From contig NC_012876.2 in NCBI RefSeq assembly GCF_000003195.3, positions 41,135,725 to 41,199,724 of the forward strand: 64,000 nt of DNA. The letters are read 5' to 3'. Under the pieces are notes generated by a model that saw only the letters and a list, made by a program, of their open reading frames with translations, was not told the DNA's origin and did no database searches. Positions 1 to 12,201 of this stretch are shown piece by piece (within the stretch, counting starts at the first letter, position 1; each line of letters opens with the position of its first letter). The position numbers were made by a program, and so were the translations under genes. The DNA is from Sorghum bicolor. Its lineage: Eukaryota; Streptophyta; Magnoliopsida; Poales; Poaceae.

Positions 1-30
1 ATGCCGTTGTCACGTTTTGAGCCATACTGC

Positions 31-254
31 CTTGTTTAGTTCGCCAAAATGTTTGGATGTAGCTAGGCTAGTATTTTTATTTTATTTTGTAATTAGTGTC
101 TAATTATGAATTAATTAGGCTTAAAAAATAATCTCATAAATTATATATAAACTGTGTAATTATTTATTTTTTATTTAAATTTAGTGCTCTATGCATACAT
201 TCAAAGATTTGAGGTGATGAGACAAAAAAGAAAATTTTTGGAAACTAAACGGAG
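31..254. repeat. MITE (TTGTTTAGTT termini)
   Basis: A short AT-rich non-coding block of about 225 bp is bounded by inverted termini: TTGTTTAGTT near 32 and AAACTAAACGG near 243-252. The interior is A/T-rich and has no ORF. This layout is that of the small non-autonomous DNA transposons common in grass genomes. No target duplication could be read with confidence, so the superfamily is left open. Confidence 0.6.
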
Positions 255-262
255 CTAAAGGA

Positions 263-597
263 AAAGTCTTAATATAGCTAGAGGGGGGTGAATGGCTTAT
301 TTAAAAATCTACAAATCATTAGAGCCATAAGTTAGTAAATAACAAAGCAAAACTTGTTACTCTAGCTCTAATTGGGAGTTGCAAGTCACATATCCAACAA
401 TTCTACTTGCTATAATCTCTAGGTTCAATCAATGACTAAGTCACTCCTTACACTAGTGACCTACCTAAAGATTTTATGCAAGAAAAGATGCTACACTAGT
501 CTGCAGGAATGTAAAGGAGTATGAGTGAACTTTTATACCAACGTGTAGGGGATGAACCAATCACCAAGATACTGCCCAATCAATCACTGGGAGAAAA
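263..597 (-). mobile_element. Left part of a SIRE-like copia LTR, reverse strand
   Basis: The text CTAGAGGGGGGTGAAT near 282 is the reverse complement of the LTR 3' end seen at 20262-20280 in the gag-only copia-type element. The following bases continue as an antisense copia LTR. The LTR is split at 598-602 by insertion of gypsy element A and resumes at 12905. Its outer (left) end is not clean: no TG terminus is visible near 263, so the boundary is approximate. With the right part it is probably a solo LTR or a truncated element. Confidence 0.6.
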
Positions 598-602
598 CCA
601 AT

Positions 603-1312
603 TATTGACACCATTTTTGGACACGTATCAGGAAAGTTAATTAAGTTTGGATCGGCAAATGGAAAAGTGGTAACTGGTCAACAAGGGAGTTACCAATGGC
701 TTATGATACCGACGATGAAGCAGCAGGATATGATTAAGTCCGGGAACGGTGGTTGTTTGGTGCCGATGGTTGATATTGACGATTGCCGATGCTGATGGGG
801 GATGATATGCCGATGATGGGAATCGTCGGAGAGATGGTGGTGGTGTGCCGATCACCCAGTATAGATAAACTATCATTTTCTATAATTGTTAGAGTTTGTT
901 TTGTATACGAATTTTGTTTAGTTTGGAATTAGAATCCTAGTCGTACTTGGTTGTAACTCTTTAGGATAGGATATAAATATAGGCCTAGTAGCGATGTAAG
1001 AAGGACAATCCAATCAATACTATACACAACTTTTACATCTACTTTTACATCTACTGTTTTTCGACAACTTCGTCAACTCGTATCTTTTCTTTTACTTACG
1101 AGTTCTTAAGGATTCATCGAGTCATACTCGACGAGTTCTCAAGTTCCGCGTAAATATCTCTTGGTCGTGACATCTGGGCGCATCGTTGTTGTCGGGACCA
1201 AAGTGTTCAAGTTATCACCTTTGTCGATTGATAGGTCAAATCGGCTGGCACGCCTTAACGTTTGAATCGGGTATTAGTCCTTTGTGTTTGCAGATCCACT
1301 TTTGCACCAACA
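603..1312 (+). repeat. Element A 5' LTR
   Basis: This 710-bp LTR matches 12202-12899. It begins TATTGACACC (the first G of TG is mutated to A compared with TGTTGACAC in the 3' LTR) and ends CACCAACA. It holds six exact copies of GCCGAT/ATCGGC. A TATA-like ATATAAATAT near 970 could be the Pol II promoter, followed by the R/U5 region. Confidence 0.93.
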
Positions 1313-1319
1313 CATCTTT

Positions 1320-1337
1320 TGGCACGCCCGGTGGGAC
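1320..1337 (+). other. Element A primer-binding-site region
   Basis: TGGCACGCCCGGTGGGAC lies 7 bases after the 5' LTR end. It resembles the conserved TGGCRCGCC-type site found in the same place in element C (47878). The priming tRNA was not identified. Confidence 0.6.
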
Positions 1338-1394
1338 AGATTCATCGTCAAGATCAATATGTCTACTAGTAAATTCGACACAGAAAACATCATC

Positions 1395-4250
1395 GCTGTA
1401 ACGGAGGCTGACCTCAGGGATGAGCAGAAGTAGGCGATGGAAAAGGCTATGGAAGAATACAAGCAGTTATGCTTAAAATCCTTCAGCGTCAATAAGAGCA
1501 GCGAAGTGATCCAGAAGCTAGAACTGTCGATGCCTCGGCAGATCACGTTTGAAGCCAATTCTCGTAAATTACAAGATATGGTTGACAGTGCTATTAATCG
1601 TGCTTTGATCAATCAATCCAGTGTACTGTCGAATACTGTTTTCAACGCCGTGGCTAGAACTTTCAAAGAAGGACAAGCACCACCGTTATACATGGGCCCG
1701 GCTTATCATCAGCTAGGGTTATCATCGGTTACGACTCCATCGGCTCCTTCGGCCGTTTTGGGCACATAAGTTACTTCTCCACCAAGCACATTAGGGGTGA
1801 GTAATGGGCAATCTACACCGATGAGAACTAGTCCAGCAACATCAGATGGATGGATTCAACTCAACACAGATCTATCGGCATCGGCAATGTCGGGGTCTGT
1901 ATTTCAGAACTGTCAGGTTCCTCCCAATTGGTGGGGATATGGTATGCCTCCAGAATTTTTTGCAAAAAGTTCTGGAACATCTCTGGTGGCTGACTTGGCA
2001 GGGAAAGCTCCTATGACATCGGCACCTCCAGTTTCATCGATGACTCAGATTTCCCTAGTATTCTACAACTACTACTGTAAGGCCTATTATTGGGAAGTTT
2101 CAGATGCCAATGTTCCAGACACCTAATGCAAATGCATTGGCAGATTTATTACCGAGCAACAGAGGTTCATGACTCAGGCAGGGTATGTCCACCCAATGAT
2201 GACACATAATTATCAGCCATCGGCAGGGCCTGTGCCGATGAATGCTAACAATGGATGGATAGGGCAGTTTGTCTTTCCACAAATGACACAACAAAATCAT
2301 CAGGCTACAGGATTTCAGCAAGGACAGATGCAAGCTGGTTTTCAGAATCAAGGACCATCCAATCAGCCGAGGAACATTGCCCAACAGATTGGTGGCCAAC
2401 AAGCTATGGCCAATACTATGTTCCCTGGAGATCGTGTGCCTCAGAGGCATGTGGAAGCCTATCAGCAGGTGCCGGAACCATAGCCCCTACATCGACAGGA
2501 TGCCGATGCCTATTGGGCTGATAAGATAGCTAAAGTAATGAGAGATTAGTTTGGGATAAAACCCAAAGTCAATACTTATTCTTATCAGACACCGTATCCT
2601 CCTGCATATGATCTGATTCCACTTCCAAATCAGTACAAGGTGCCAGATTTCACTAAGTTCTCTGGACAAGATGACACATCGATTATGGAACATGTCAATC
2701 GGTTCATCATCTTGTGCGGAGATGCTGCTAACAGGGATGAATTAAGAGTTCGTTTATTCTCATTATTTTTGTCAGGATCGGCATTTACTTGGTTTATATC
2801 ACTACCTCCAAACGCAGTAATTACTTGGGCCGATCTAGAGAAGCAGTTCCACAAGTACTTCTTTTCTGGAGTCTATGAGAAGAAGATTACCGATTTAGTA
2901 AGGCTGAGGCAACGCAATGATGAATCGGTTGAAAGTTTTGTGCAAAGGTTGCGGGATGTCAAGAACAAATGTTATTCTAGATGATCGGCAGCTAGCCGAT
3001 TTGGCTTTCCAAGGATTCTTGCCACACATTAAAGACAAGTATGCTTCTCAAGAGTTTGAAAGTCTAAGTCATTTGGTGTAGAGGATTTCTGATCAAGATA
3101 TCAAGACTTTCGAACCTAGGAAGGCTTGGAACAAGAAAGTGTCATTTATCGATGAGGCAACAAGTTCAGATTCTGATGAAGAACCAGTCATCGGTTTGGC
3201 AGAATGGGTGAAGAACAAAAAGCCGATGTCTTGTCCTTTTGGCCAGAAAGAACCGGAGAAGTTTGCTTTTGATATTACTAAGGCCAATAGGGTATTTGGT
3301 TTTCTACTTCAGGAGGGACAGATTAAACTGTCACCAAATCATGTGATCCCATCGGCAGAAGAATTGAAGAAGATCAAGTATTGCAAGTGGCATAATGCAA
3401 CATCTCATAGTACAAATGAGTGTAAGATGTTCCGACAACAATTGCAATCGGCTATAGAATCTGGGAGGATTAAATTTGATAACTCCAAAGCTCAAAAGCC
3501 AATGAAGATGGATCATCATCCTTTCCCTACAAACATGCTGGATGCCAAGGGGAAGACTAAAGTCTTAACATCGGAAGCAGCTAAGAAGAGCACATTGGTA
3601 GATCCCCAGCATCAAATCATTGCCGATGACACCAAGGGCAAAGGCTTGATCCAGGAGGGCAGCAGTTCTAGGAGACCTCCTCGATCTGGTATTATTATTA
3701 CTCATAGGCGGCATCGGGAAACATGGCAGCAATGTGAAGATCGATATTGTCGTCAGCAAGAAGATTGACGCCGAGAGGAAGAAAGACGCCGACAAGAGTG
3801 GAATCGGCACAAAGATCACTGGAATTGCCCCTTCTTTATTCATTGTTGGGAGCAAGACATCAAGTTACCAACTGTTAGAGACTGCCCTGAATGCAATGGC
3901 TATAATCGGTATGATCGGCCAGATCCACGTTTCCAAAATGATGATCAACGCTTTTATGGGCCGATCAGGGGAAGGATGTCAATTCATGATCGGCTGGGGG
4001 GTAGGCTCAATGTGCATGACAGGCTTTGTGAACATGTCGGTCATTTTCTAAGAAACCAAGAGGAGCTGGAAGAGATGGCAAATGCACGGGTGCCCCATGA
4101 ATTTATTTTCTGTAGGGATGCTAATCCCATCAGGTGGAATCAAGAGAAATTCGCTATCAGCCAGTGCAGAGGACACAGCTTCCCCAATGGTGTCCAGAAG
4201 GATTGACAAGGACGCAAAAAAGGAGGATGCAGCGAGAGCGGCAATAAGAA
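1395..4250 (+). pseudogene. gag: Element A gag (degraded)
   Basis: The structural polyprotein forms the virus-like particle. The leader segment (1437-1769) is followed by a Gln/Pro/Met-rich stretch (1797-2483). The retrotransposon gag domain follows (2640-2984, with FTKFSGQD, FLSGSAFTWF and VESFVQRLRDV), and then a linker (3139-3768) containing a zinc-knuckle-like CKWHNATSHSTNEC segment near 3390. A second cysteine-rich stretch, CPFFIHCW then CPEC, lies near 3827-3893. The reading frame is interrupted by TAG at about 1432, by stops near 1768, 2126 and 2483, by TAG near 2548 and 3079, and by a small deletion near 2980. Several of these are CAG to TAG by context. It is non-functional as it stands. 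Confidence 0.85.
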
Positions 4251-4470
4251 TTGAATAGGGAAGAAAATTCATCTAAGTCTGAGAATCGGCAGCAATCGGA
4301 TCACAAGGGAAAAGGACTATCGGCAGATGTTGACATGGTATTTATGTTGCCAATGGAGTTTCTTGCACCTTTTATTGATGATGAAGAAGTAGATCTCCCT
4401 GACCAGATAGCTCAGTTAGCACTTGATCCAATGACAGCCATGTTAAAGCTTTGTTTGTCAAAGGCAGGGT

Positions 4471-4965
4471 TGATGGCAGCCGATGTCCAAGATACTAATT
4501 GATGGGGGAGCTGCTATTGACATTATGCCTTACGCAGTCTATCGGAAACTTGGCAAAGGAGATCAAGATTTGACCAAGACCGATATGATGTTGAAAGATT
4601 TTGAAGGGAATGTATCTCTAGTTAAAGGGGCCATATGCATTGAACTGACTATCGGCAGCAAGACTTTACCGATGACTTTCTTTATCATCGGTGGGAAAGG
4701 TGCGTACAGTTTGCTACTGGGGAGAGATTGGATTCATGCCAATTGTTGTATTCCTTCTACAATGCACCAGTGCCTTGTTCAGTGGGTAGGTGACAAAATT
4801 GAAATTTTCCCCGGAGATTCTTCATATGTCATTGCATCGGCAGAGTCAGATACTTATGAGAAGACCAGATGCATTTTAGGGGAAGTTTGGGAGAAGGATT
4901 TTCTCAAGGTTGCCGACTATGAAATTCCACCGATCCAAGCAGTCGGTTCTGAAGAAGAGTTTTAA
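4471..4965 (+). pseudogene. Element A aspartic protease
   Basis: The protease segment of pol releases the mature polyprotein products. The catalytic loop reads LIDGGAAIDIMP at about 4495-4530. This is the DGGAA variant of the D-S/T-G motif that is usual in Tat elements. LLLGRDWIHAN follows at about 4711-4743, the second conserved protease block. A frame break is visible around 4483-4502, where the upstream gag frame ends and the protease frame takes over. Family and role are clear; activity is unlikely because of the surrounding breaks. Confidence 0.85.
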
Positions 4966-6035
4966 TGGATAGGTTCACCGATGATGGAAAGTTAGGTCAC
5001 GGGTTTACATCGGCCGATGATCTAGTAGAAGTAGATATAGGTAATAGTGATAAGTCAAGACCTACTTTTATTAGTGCTAAGTTAGATTCTGAGTGTAAGC
5101 AGCAATTAACTGATTTGTTAAAGGAATATAAAGATTGCTTCGCTTGGGATTATATCGAGATGCCTGGTTTAGACTGATCAATTGTTGAACATCGGTTGCC
5201 TATTAAGTCTGGATTTTGGCCGCATCAGCAACCATCACGTCGATGCAATCCTAATGTTCTTCCTGATATTAAGGCCGAAATAACCAAACTTATTGAAGCT
5301 AAGTTTATTTGATAGTGTTGGTATGCCGAATGGATTTCTAATGTTCTCTCTATCTATAAAAAGAATGGGAAGCTTCGTGTTTGCATTAACTTTAGGAATC
5401 TCAATAAAGCTACGTCGATGGATGGTTATCCAATGCCAGTTGCCGATCTGCTGGTTGATGCTGCGGCTGGGCATCGAATTATTAGTTTTATGGATGGCAA
5501 TGCAGGGTACAATTAGATATTCTTGGTTGAAGAAGATATTCCCAAGACTACATTTAGATGTCCTAGTCATGTTGGATTATTTGAATGGATAGTCATGACC
5601 TTCGGCTTGAAGAATGCTGGTGCTACTTACCAGAGGGCCATGAATTTTATTTTCCACGAGTTCATCGGCAAGTTGGTGGAAATCTATATTGATGATTTTG
5701 TAGTCAAGTCTGGAGATTTCATAAAGCATCTAGCCGATCTGCGAAAAGTATTGGAGTGTACAAGGAAACATGGTTTAAAAATGAATCCTAATAAATGTGC
5801 ATTTGGTGTATCGGCCGGACAGTTTCTTTGTTTTATGGTGCATCAAAGAGGTATCAAAATTAGTAGAAGATCTATTGATGTCACCAACAAAATAGTTGCT
5901 CCCACCAATAAAACTGAACTTCAATCGTTGATCGGCAAGATTAATTTTATCAGACGGTTTATATCTAATTTATCGGGTAAGATTCGTGCTTTTAGCCCTT
6001 TGCTTAAACTAAAGGCCGATCAAGAATTTGTGTGA
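4966..6035 (+). pseudogene. Element A reverse transcriptase
   Basis: This RNA-dependent DNA polymerase copies the element's RNA. Readable blocks include NGKLRVCINFRNLNKAT (about 5366-5416), a GYNQI-type block broken by TAG at 5514, ECRCP/FEWIVMTFGLKNAGATY-type sequence (about 5580-5635) and the active site YIDD within EIYIDDFVVK (about 5684). In-frame stops are TGA 5175-5177, TGA 5310-5312, TAG 5313-5315, TAG 5514-5516 and TGA 6033-6035. From conserved family positions these read as CGA to TGA or CAG to TAG. The catalytic aspartates remain, but the protein cannot be made full length. Confidence 0.9.
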
Positions 6036-6056
6036 GGAAAGGAGCAACAATTAGCT

Positions 6057-6800
6057 TTGGATGAAATCAAGAATTATTTGACAAATCCTCCAGTTTTGAT
6101 TCCACCTCAACAAGGAAAGCCCTTTAGATTATATTTGTCTACCGATGATATGGTCATCGGTTCAGCTCTCATTCAAGAATTTGAGGAGAAGGAGCGTGTG
6201 ATTTATTATTTAAGTAGAAGATTGGTGGATGCTGAGATAAGGTATTCAGCAATTGAGAAATTATGCTTATGCTTATACTTTTCTTGCGTCAAATTGACAT
6301 ATTACATGCTATCGGCCGAATGCACTGTTATATGCAAAGACGATGTAATCCGATACATGTTATCAATGCCGATTATAAGTGGTAGAATCGGCAAGTGGAT
6401 ATTAGCATTGTCAGAATTCGACTTACGCTATGAATCGGCTAAGGAAGTTAAAGGACAGATCATGGCCGATTTTGTAACTCAACATTGTGGTGTAGTGGAT
6501 GCTTTGGAAATTGTTCCTTGGACGCTCTTCTTTGATGGATCTACGTGTGATCGGGGGGAAGGAATCGGTATAGTGCTAATTTCTCCTCGAGGAAAGAAGT
6601 ATGAGTTTTCTTTGCCGATTATTGCCACGTCGACAGATAATCAAGCTGAGTACCAAGTTTGATCAAAGGGTTGGAGTTATTAAAGGAGGTTTGTGCTGAT
6701 GCTATTGAAATTTTCAGTGATTCTATGCTTGTCATAAACTAGTTGGTTGGGAGTTATGAATGTCGAAGTGAGGTTTTGATAGCATATTATGAGAGATGTG
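6057..6800 (+). pseudogene. Element A RNase H plus second (archaeal-type) RNase H
   Basis: The first RNase H follows RT (LYLSTDDMVIGSALIQEF, about 6130-6183). After a tether there is a second RNase H-like domain beginning PWTLFFDGSTCDRGEG near 6516, with the downstream acidic residue in DNQAEYQ near 6640 and a DSMLVIN block near 6720. Two RNase H modules in tandem are a recognised property of Tat/Ogre gypsy elements. Stops at 6660-6662 (TGA) and 6740-6742 (TAG) interrupt it. Confidence 0.85.
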
Positions 6801-8197
6801 TACAACTGTTGAAGGAATTCAAGGATTTCCAATTAGAGCACTTTCCTCGGTTACATAATGAAGAAGTTAACCTGTTGGCTCAACATGCCTTGGGATATCA
6901 GCCTATCTTGCAAGTATTATCGGCAGTCAGTGCTGATGATTGGAGAAAAGAAATTACTGATTATTTAAAGGATTCATCTAGGAAAGTTGAAAGGCGTGTT
7001 AGGTTTCAAGCTACAAAGTATGTACTCCTTGAAGAAGAATTGTGTTATCAGACGATAGATGGAGTTTTGCTCAAATGTTTAGGTGAAGATGAATCCAAGA
7101 GCTTGATGGGCGAAATTCATGAAGGAGTATGTGGAGCACATCAATCGGCTTTCAAGATGAAGTGGATGATTAGGAGAAACGAATATTATTGGCTGACTAT
7201 ACTTGAGGATAGTTTCAAGTATTTCAAAGGGTGTCAAGGGTGCCAGAAGTTTGGCAATATTCAAAGGGCACCCGCATCAGCTATGAATCCTATTATTAAA
7301 CCTTGGCCGTTTAGGGGTTGGGCTATTGATCTCATCGATCAAATCTATCCACCATCAAGCAAAGGACATAAGTTCATCCTAGATGCCACTGATTACTTTA
7401 CCAAGTGGGTTGAGGCTATTCCTTTGAAGAAAGTAACATCAGCCAATATGATTGATTTTGTCAAGGAGCATATCGTTTACCGATTTGGCATTCCCCAAAC
7501 AATCACTACCGATCAGGGTACTATGTTTACCTCAGGAGAGTTTGATGAGTTTGCAATTGGTATGGGGATTAAAGTGTTGAATTCTTCTCCTTACTATGCT
7601 CAAGCTAATGGGTAGGCTGAAGCTTCTAACAAAGGAATTATTAAGCTTATTAAACGGAAGATTGAAGAAAATCCCAGGAAATGGGACACATTGTTAAATG
7701 AAGCCTTATGGTCATATCGGATGGCATGTCATGGTTCAACCAAAGTATGGCCTTATCAATTGGTGTATGGACATGATGCAGTATTACCATGGAAAATTAA
7801 AACTGGTTCCAGGTGGATGTTTTCTCAGGATCAGCTAACTGTCAATGACTATGCTACTTTGATGAAAGATGAGTTAGATGATTTAGCAGGGCATCGGTTG
7901 AGAGCTTTAATCAGCATAGAGGAAAATAAAAAGAGAGTTGCTAAGTGGTATGATAAAAAGGTAAAGGCCAAAGAGTTTGTCGATAGAGATTTGGTGTGGA
8001 AACTGATTCTACCGATTGGGACTAAAAGCCCAAAGTTTGGAAAGTGGTCTCCTAATTGGGAAGGTCCTTATCGGATAAATCGATCTGCTCCTAGCAATGC
8101 TTATATTCTAGAAACTCTCAAGGGAGTTGAATTCCCTAGAGCTTTAAATGGAAAATATTTAAAGAAATACTACCCGAGTATTTCGATTGATGCATGA
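6801..8197 (+). pseudogene. Element A integrase
   Basis: Integrase inserts the cDNA into chromatin. The N-terminal zinc-binding segment is visible (HEGVCGAHQSAFK, then CQGCQKFG at about 7229-7254). The catalytic core is visible as GWAIDLID near 7318 (first Asp) and TTDQGTMFT near 7507 (second Asp), with NG-stop-AEASN near 7610 carrying the Glu. The only in-frame break in this part is TAG 7613-7615 at the conserved Gln of NGQ. The C-terminal region runs to the TGA at 8195. No chromodomain is apparent, as expected outside chromoviruses. Confidence 0.88.
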
Positions 8198-8207
8198 AAG
8201 TTTAAAT

Positions 8208-8295
8208 GTCGATAACAATCCTATCGGCTGGACAAAACGTTAAGTGTATCTAGAGCAATGCATAGAGTTTTAGTGCCGATAACAATCCTATCGGC
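8208..8295. terminator. Duplicated hairpin between converging pol and antisense gene
   Basis: GCCGATAACAATCCTATCGGC (8275-8295) is a 6-bp stem with a 9-base loop. A near copy with one stem mismatch lies at 8208-8228, 67 bp upstream. The pair sits between the end of pol (8197) and the end of the antisense gene (8345), where two transcripts converge. The position suggests a role in 3' end formation. This is inference; the stem is simply the element's over-represented word and its complement. Confidence 0.4.
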
Positions 8296-8344
8296 TGGAC
8301 CAAAATGACTGAAGCAGAACTAAACAAGTTGCCGATGAAAAGGT

Positions 8345-11300
8345 TCACAGATTCAGCAAAGCCTGAATGGCCGATATTGCGCGCAGGCGAATCTGGTTGG
8401 CTTCTTCTATTTCTCGAGTGTCTTCATCGGCAGAACCCTCTACTAGCTTCAGCTTCTTCTTCATCTGTAGTGCTTTGCGGGCTTGGACATCTCTCTCTTG
8501 CTGAAGAGTTTTGAGTGCATCAGGAAGCTGGCTTTCTTCTTGCTGAGCTTGAGTCGGGGCTTCTTCTACTTGCTTAAGTTCAGCTAGCAAGGCTTCTCTT
8601 TTTGCCGATAGATTGGAAATTCTTTGTTTCAGCTCATCTCCTAAGGACTGTAGAACGCCGATGCTCTTGTGTTTCTCATCAGCAACATATTTGAATCGTA
8701 GCATCTCCTCTTTGAGCTGGGCATAAGCAGCTCTATCGGCAAGACACTGGGTGGCCTTCTGATACTGGAGTTGACGACTTTCTAGGTGGGCAGCCTGGAA
8801 AAGGATTTCTTCTACATCGGCTAGAATTTGGCCACGGAGGGTCTTGAATATGACTTTGACTGGATTGGAATCATCCACTAGCTGGGCCGAGTCGTGGTGC
8901 AACAGAGCTAATAAGTCTTCCAGCTTGGCCTTAATTTCTGCTGATGTGATTCTGACTGCATGAGAAGAGCTTGCTTCTTCGCCTTCATCATCAGAAATGT
9001 CGATAGCAAAGGAGAATAGACTGTCTGGGGAGTCTTGCTCCTAGAAAAGGGAGAAGATAAGTTACTCAAAATTAAGTATTGATAGTGCAAGATTTGGTAA
9101 ATTGGATAACTTACTTGCTTCAGGGAGATTTACTGTCTTTGACGTGGAGATGCGGTCGGCACTATAGTTTGATCGGCTGGGGTTGCCGATGGAATGACTT
9201 CAGCTGAAAAGTTACAGGGATGATTATAGCTTATAAGTAAATTCATCGATAATAATTCTGTCATCGATACTTTACCTTGAGGAGGTATGGTGATTGTTTG
9301 CTCTGGAAGAACAATCGATGACGATACATCGGCTGGTGTTTCTTGTGGCTGGGGTACCAGTCGAGGAGGAGAAGGTACTTCTTGTGTCTGGGGCTCCGAT
9401 TGAGGAGGAGAGGATGTTATTTGGATCGGGGATACTAGACGAGGTGGAGAGGACGGTGTTGTCTTCTGACGCTTTGGCTCGGTCTTGGTGCTTTTCGGAC
9501 CCTTTCTCTCTGTTGGAGCTTGACTAGGCTGGGGGGCATCGGCACCTGATGTTTGGGCGCTCTTGGTCTTTGCCGATTTGCCGGACTGCTGTTACAACAA
9601 CCAAAATTCTTTGAGTTAAGATATAAAAAGGGTACTGGTGGAGTTTTTGCTAAAGAAAAAAGTTACCGATGAAGTTCCTGTTGCAGCCGATGTACCCTAA
9701 AAAGATGATGTGAGTATGGGGTGGAATCGGTATAAACAAAGAAAATTAAGAATTTACCTTAAAAGCCTATGCCAGAGTGGCAGCAGCGACCGATGGAGAT
9801 GTTTTTGACCGTTTGGTGGTCGTCTTTTTGAAGCGTACGCTGCGATGCATTAGGGCCGCTAGACTTGGCGCATTGTGGCCGATTAGGGAAATTGGGCCTG
9901 ATTGAAGAAGTTCGATCGGCCTCCCACTTCTGCTGATTGTCGGCGCTGGGTCATCGACCTGTTGAAACGAGAAAAATAAGTTGCTGATAAGGTTAAAGGT
10001 AACAAAGGAACTAAGGTATCGGTAAAGGACTTACAATGTTATCGGGGACTTTATAGTCAGAGTCGATCATGTCGTGATATCTATGAACCGATACCCTGAA
10101 TAGATGCTCCTTCCATTCTTCCCACCAATGTTTGTACAACTGAGTAATGAAGAGAGCTAGGACCCAGGGCGATAGATCGATGTCTGTTGTATCGGCATCT
10201 GGTTGGAGTTGAGCTATCTTGATCCACTCAAGTTTGCTGGTTATTATCTCTCTTGGTTTGACCACATCAGCATAACAAAGTCTGATTGACAGTAGACCAA
10301 AAGCCAGTTGGCGGGCCAGTGCTGATGGGTTGTAAAACTCATAGGTGGTGTTGATATTCTTCCCGTTGCCAAAACTATTCACTGGAATTGCTCTCGGAGT
10401 GATGATTGCCACCATCAAATCATTATCCTTGTTGAGAGTATTGTCGAACGGGTGGAAAGTGAGTGGGAATCTGGTTTCTGGATCTTCATAAGGCATCCAT
10501 GCTCGCTGATCCATGGAAAGGCCATCATACAGGGTTTGGAAGAATCAGCCGACCTGGTTTTCATTGGAGGCGGTGCCAGGGAGAACAATAGCAGCTTCAC
10601 CATAGTTGAGGGGTGAGCGAGTTGCCGACTCATCATCGGCCAGTTCATAATCTTCAACAATGTCTTTGGGGAATTTTTGTGCAAAGAAATCAAACCGGAG
10701 GCGTTTGTGCATATGAACATTAAGCCACATGTTGATGAACCACCAAGGGCCTCCTAGATTGCCGATGGATTCACCTAGCAGAAGTTTCTCAGTTACTTGA
10801 TGGAGGAGGTGATAGACAGAGTCTAACAGGTATCGGCCAAGAAGGAATCAGCCACCATCGGCTAATTTCTGCTGCCGATAAGTAGACGGAGGTTGGTCCT
10901 ACCGATCGGCCGTAGAAGATGAATTTGTCTAACCACATGTTCAGAAAAGTGGCATGTTCCCTCTGATCCACCGATCCCATTTTTTGATATTTCTAGATAT
11001 ACCCTGACCAGCCGCCAATGTTGCGGGTTTCTACTTTGCGTTCGGCTTTGCGGCCGAACAACTGGTCGTCATCGGCAGTTGCAATGTCTAAACCAGTAAG
11101 CATTAGGACATCAGCAAGAGTGGGGGAAGCTGGGCCGTGACCAAAAATGAAAGCATTGAAAGTATTCGACCAGAAATATGAGGCAGCTATCAGCAGTGAT
11201 TCATTTCTGTCCATATTGGCAATAGACAGTCTGATGCACTGATCTATCTTGCATTCACCCCAATATACTTCATTGGTTTTACTGACTCTCAAAAACCAAT

Positions 11301-11643
11301 CCTTCTATCCTTTGGTGGGGTTTGGCCAGGATCGAAAGGTATCTTTCCACAGATCTAAGGAAAAGTTCTCGGCCCTAAAAGGAATTCTATTTATTTCTGC
11401 GTTGATCAAATCGGTTGGATCTGGGTCACCCAGTGGACCGAGGCATTGGAGATGGGGTTGCTCTATGGGAATGACAATTTTTTCGCTCAACTCCTAAGGT
11501 TCGAAGATTGAAAGAGTAAAGGAAAAAGAAAAGAAGAAGAAGAAGAAGAAGAAGCTAAGTAAGTGGACTTGCAAAAAAAGGAAAAGATTACAGTAAAGGA
11601 ATGGGGATGGATTAACCTCAGGCACGATGAAGTTGACGGCCAT
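8345..11643 (-). pseudogene. Antisense seven-exon plant mobile domain gene of element A
   Basis: A spliced gene runs opposite to gag-pol between pol and the 3' LTR. Exons on the minus strand are 11643-11617, 11493-10035 (the domain), 9958-9758, 9696-9667, 9588-9276, 9203-9115 and 9040-8345. Every junction is GT-AG, and phases agree across all six introns. The big exon is a plant mobile domain (aminotransferase-like, MAIN/MAIL type), with blocks such as WSNTFNAFIFGHGPASPTL, DVLMLTGLDI, WWFINMWLNV and FHPFDN. Exon 5 is Ser/Pro-rich; the last exon is a long coiled coil, about 230 codons. Damage: TAG stops at about 11305, 10994 and 9766, and a frame slip around 10730-10860. The start is uncertain; the first in-frame ATG is 11643. 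The function in retrotransposons is unknown. Cellular homologues MAIN/MAIL1 act in silencing and gene expression. Confidence 0.85.
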
Positions 11644-11795
11644 ATTCTTCTCGAAGTAGAAGGAGTCGAAGGCTTGAGGATTCTTGGGAGAGTTCTTGTT
11701 GCACGGGCTCGTAAGTTCTTCGTAAAAGCCGTCACCGGAAGATGAATCTAGGAATGGAGGATGGCAAGGTGAGGAAAGAGTACTAAGGAAGGAGG

Positions 11796-11803
11796 TATTT
11801 ATA
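11796..11803 (-). promoter_or_regulatory. TATA box of the antisense gene in element A
   Basis: The minus strand reads CCTATAAATACC here, about 150 bases upstream of the first in-frame ATG (11643). This puts a transcription start near 11770. Element F has the same arrangement, with TATAAATA ahead of its antisense gene. It indicates an independent Pol II promoter inside the element. Confidence 0.6.
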
Positions 11804-12184
11804 GGATAAAGTGAGCAGGGGTATTTCTGACTTATCTCTTTGCCGTATCCGTTGAATTTGAGGGTGTTCAGGTGGATATGGTAACTGTTCGCACGATAAT
11901 CAAAGGATTGTGTAGGTGATTTGATAGCAAGTAATCATGATCTTAGGAGATATTTCACTGTGTGAGATCTCCTGGTCGGCTCATCGGCAGTCAACTCTAA
12001 CGGACAGTTGCCGATGAGCGGGTCTTTAGGAGATTTGGTTCGGATGGTTGAGAAATTCGAGGTGCATGCTGGAAATCTGGGTTGAAGTTGTTTGGATTTG
12101 GTAATTAATTGCTATTAGAAGGAAATAATTGTGAAAAAGTCATCATTATTAGGAGAGAATTTCGGAGCATTAATGATTTATACT

Positions 12185-12201
12185 CCAAAATTAGGGGCAT
12201 G
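12185..12201 (+). other. Element A purine-rich tract
   Basis: The sequence CCAAAATTAGGGGCATG directly precedes the 3' LTR (TGTTGACAC at 12202). It contains the purine run expected of a plus-strand primer, although it is interrupted. Confidence 0.5.
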
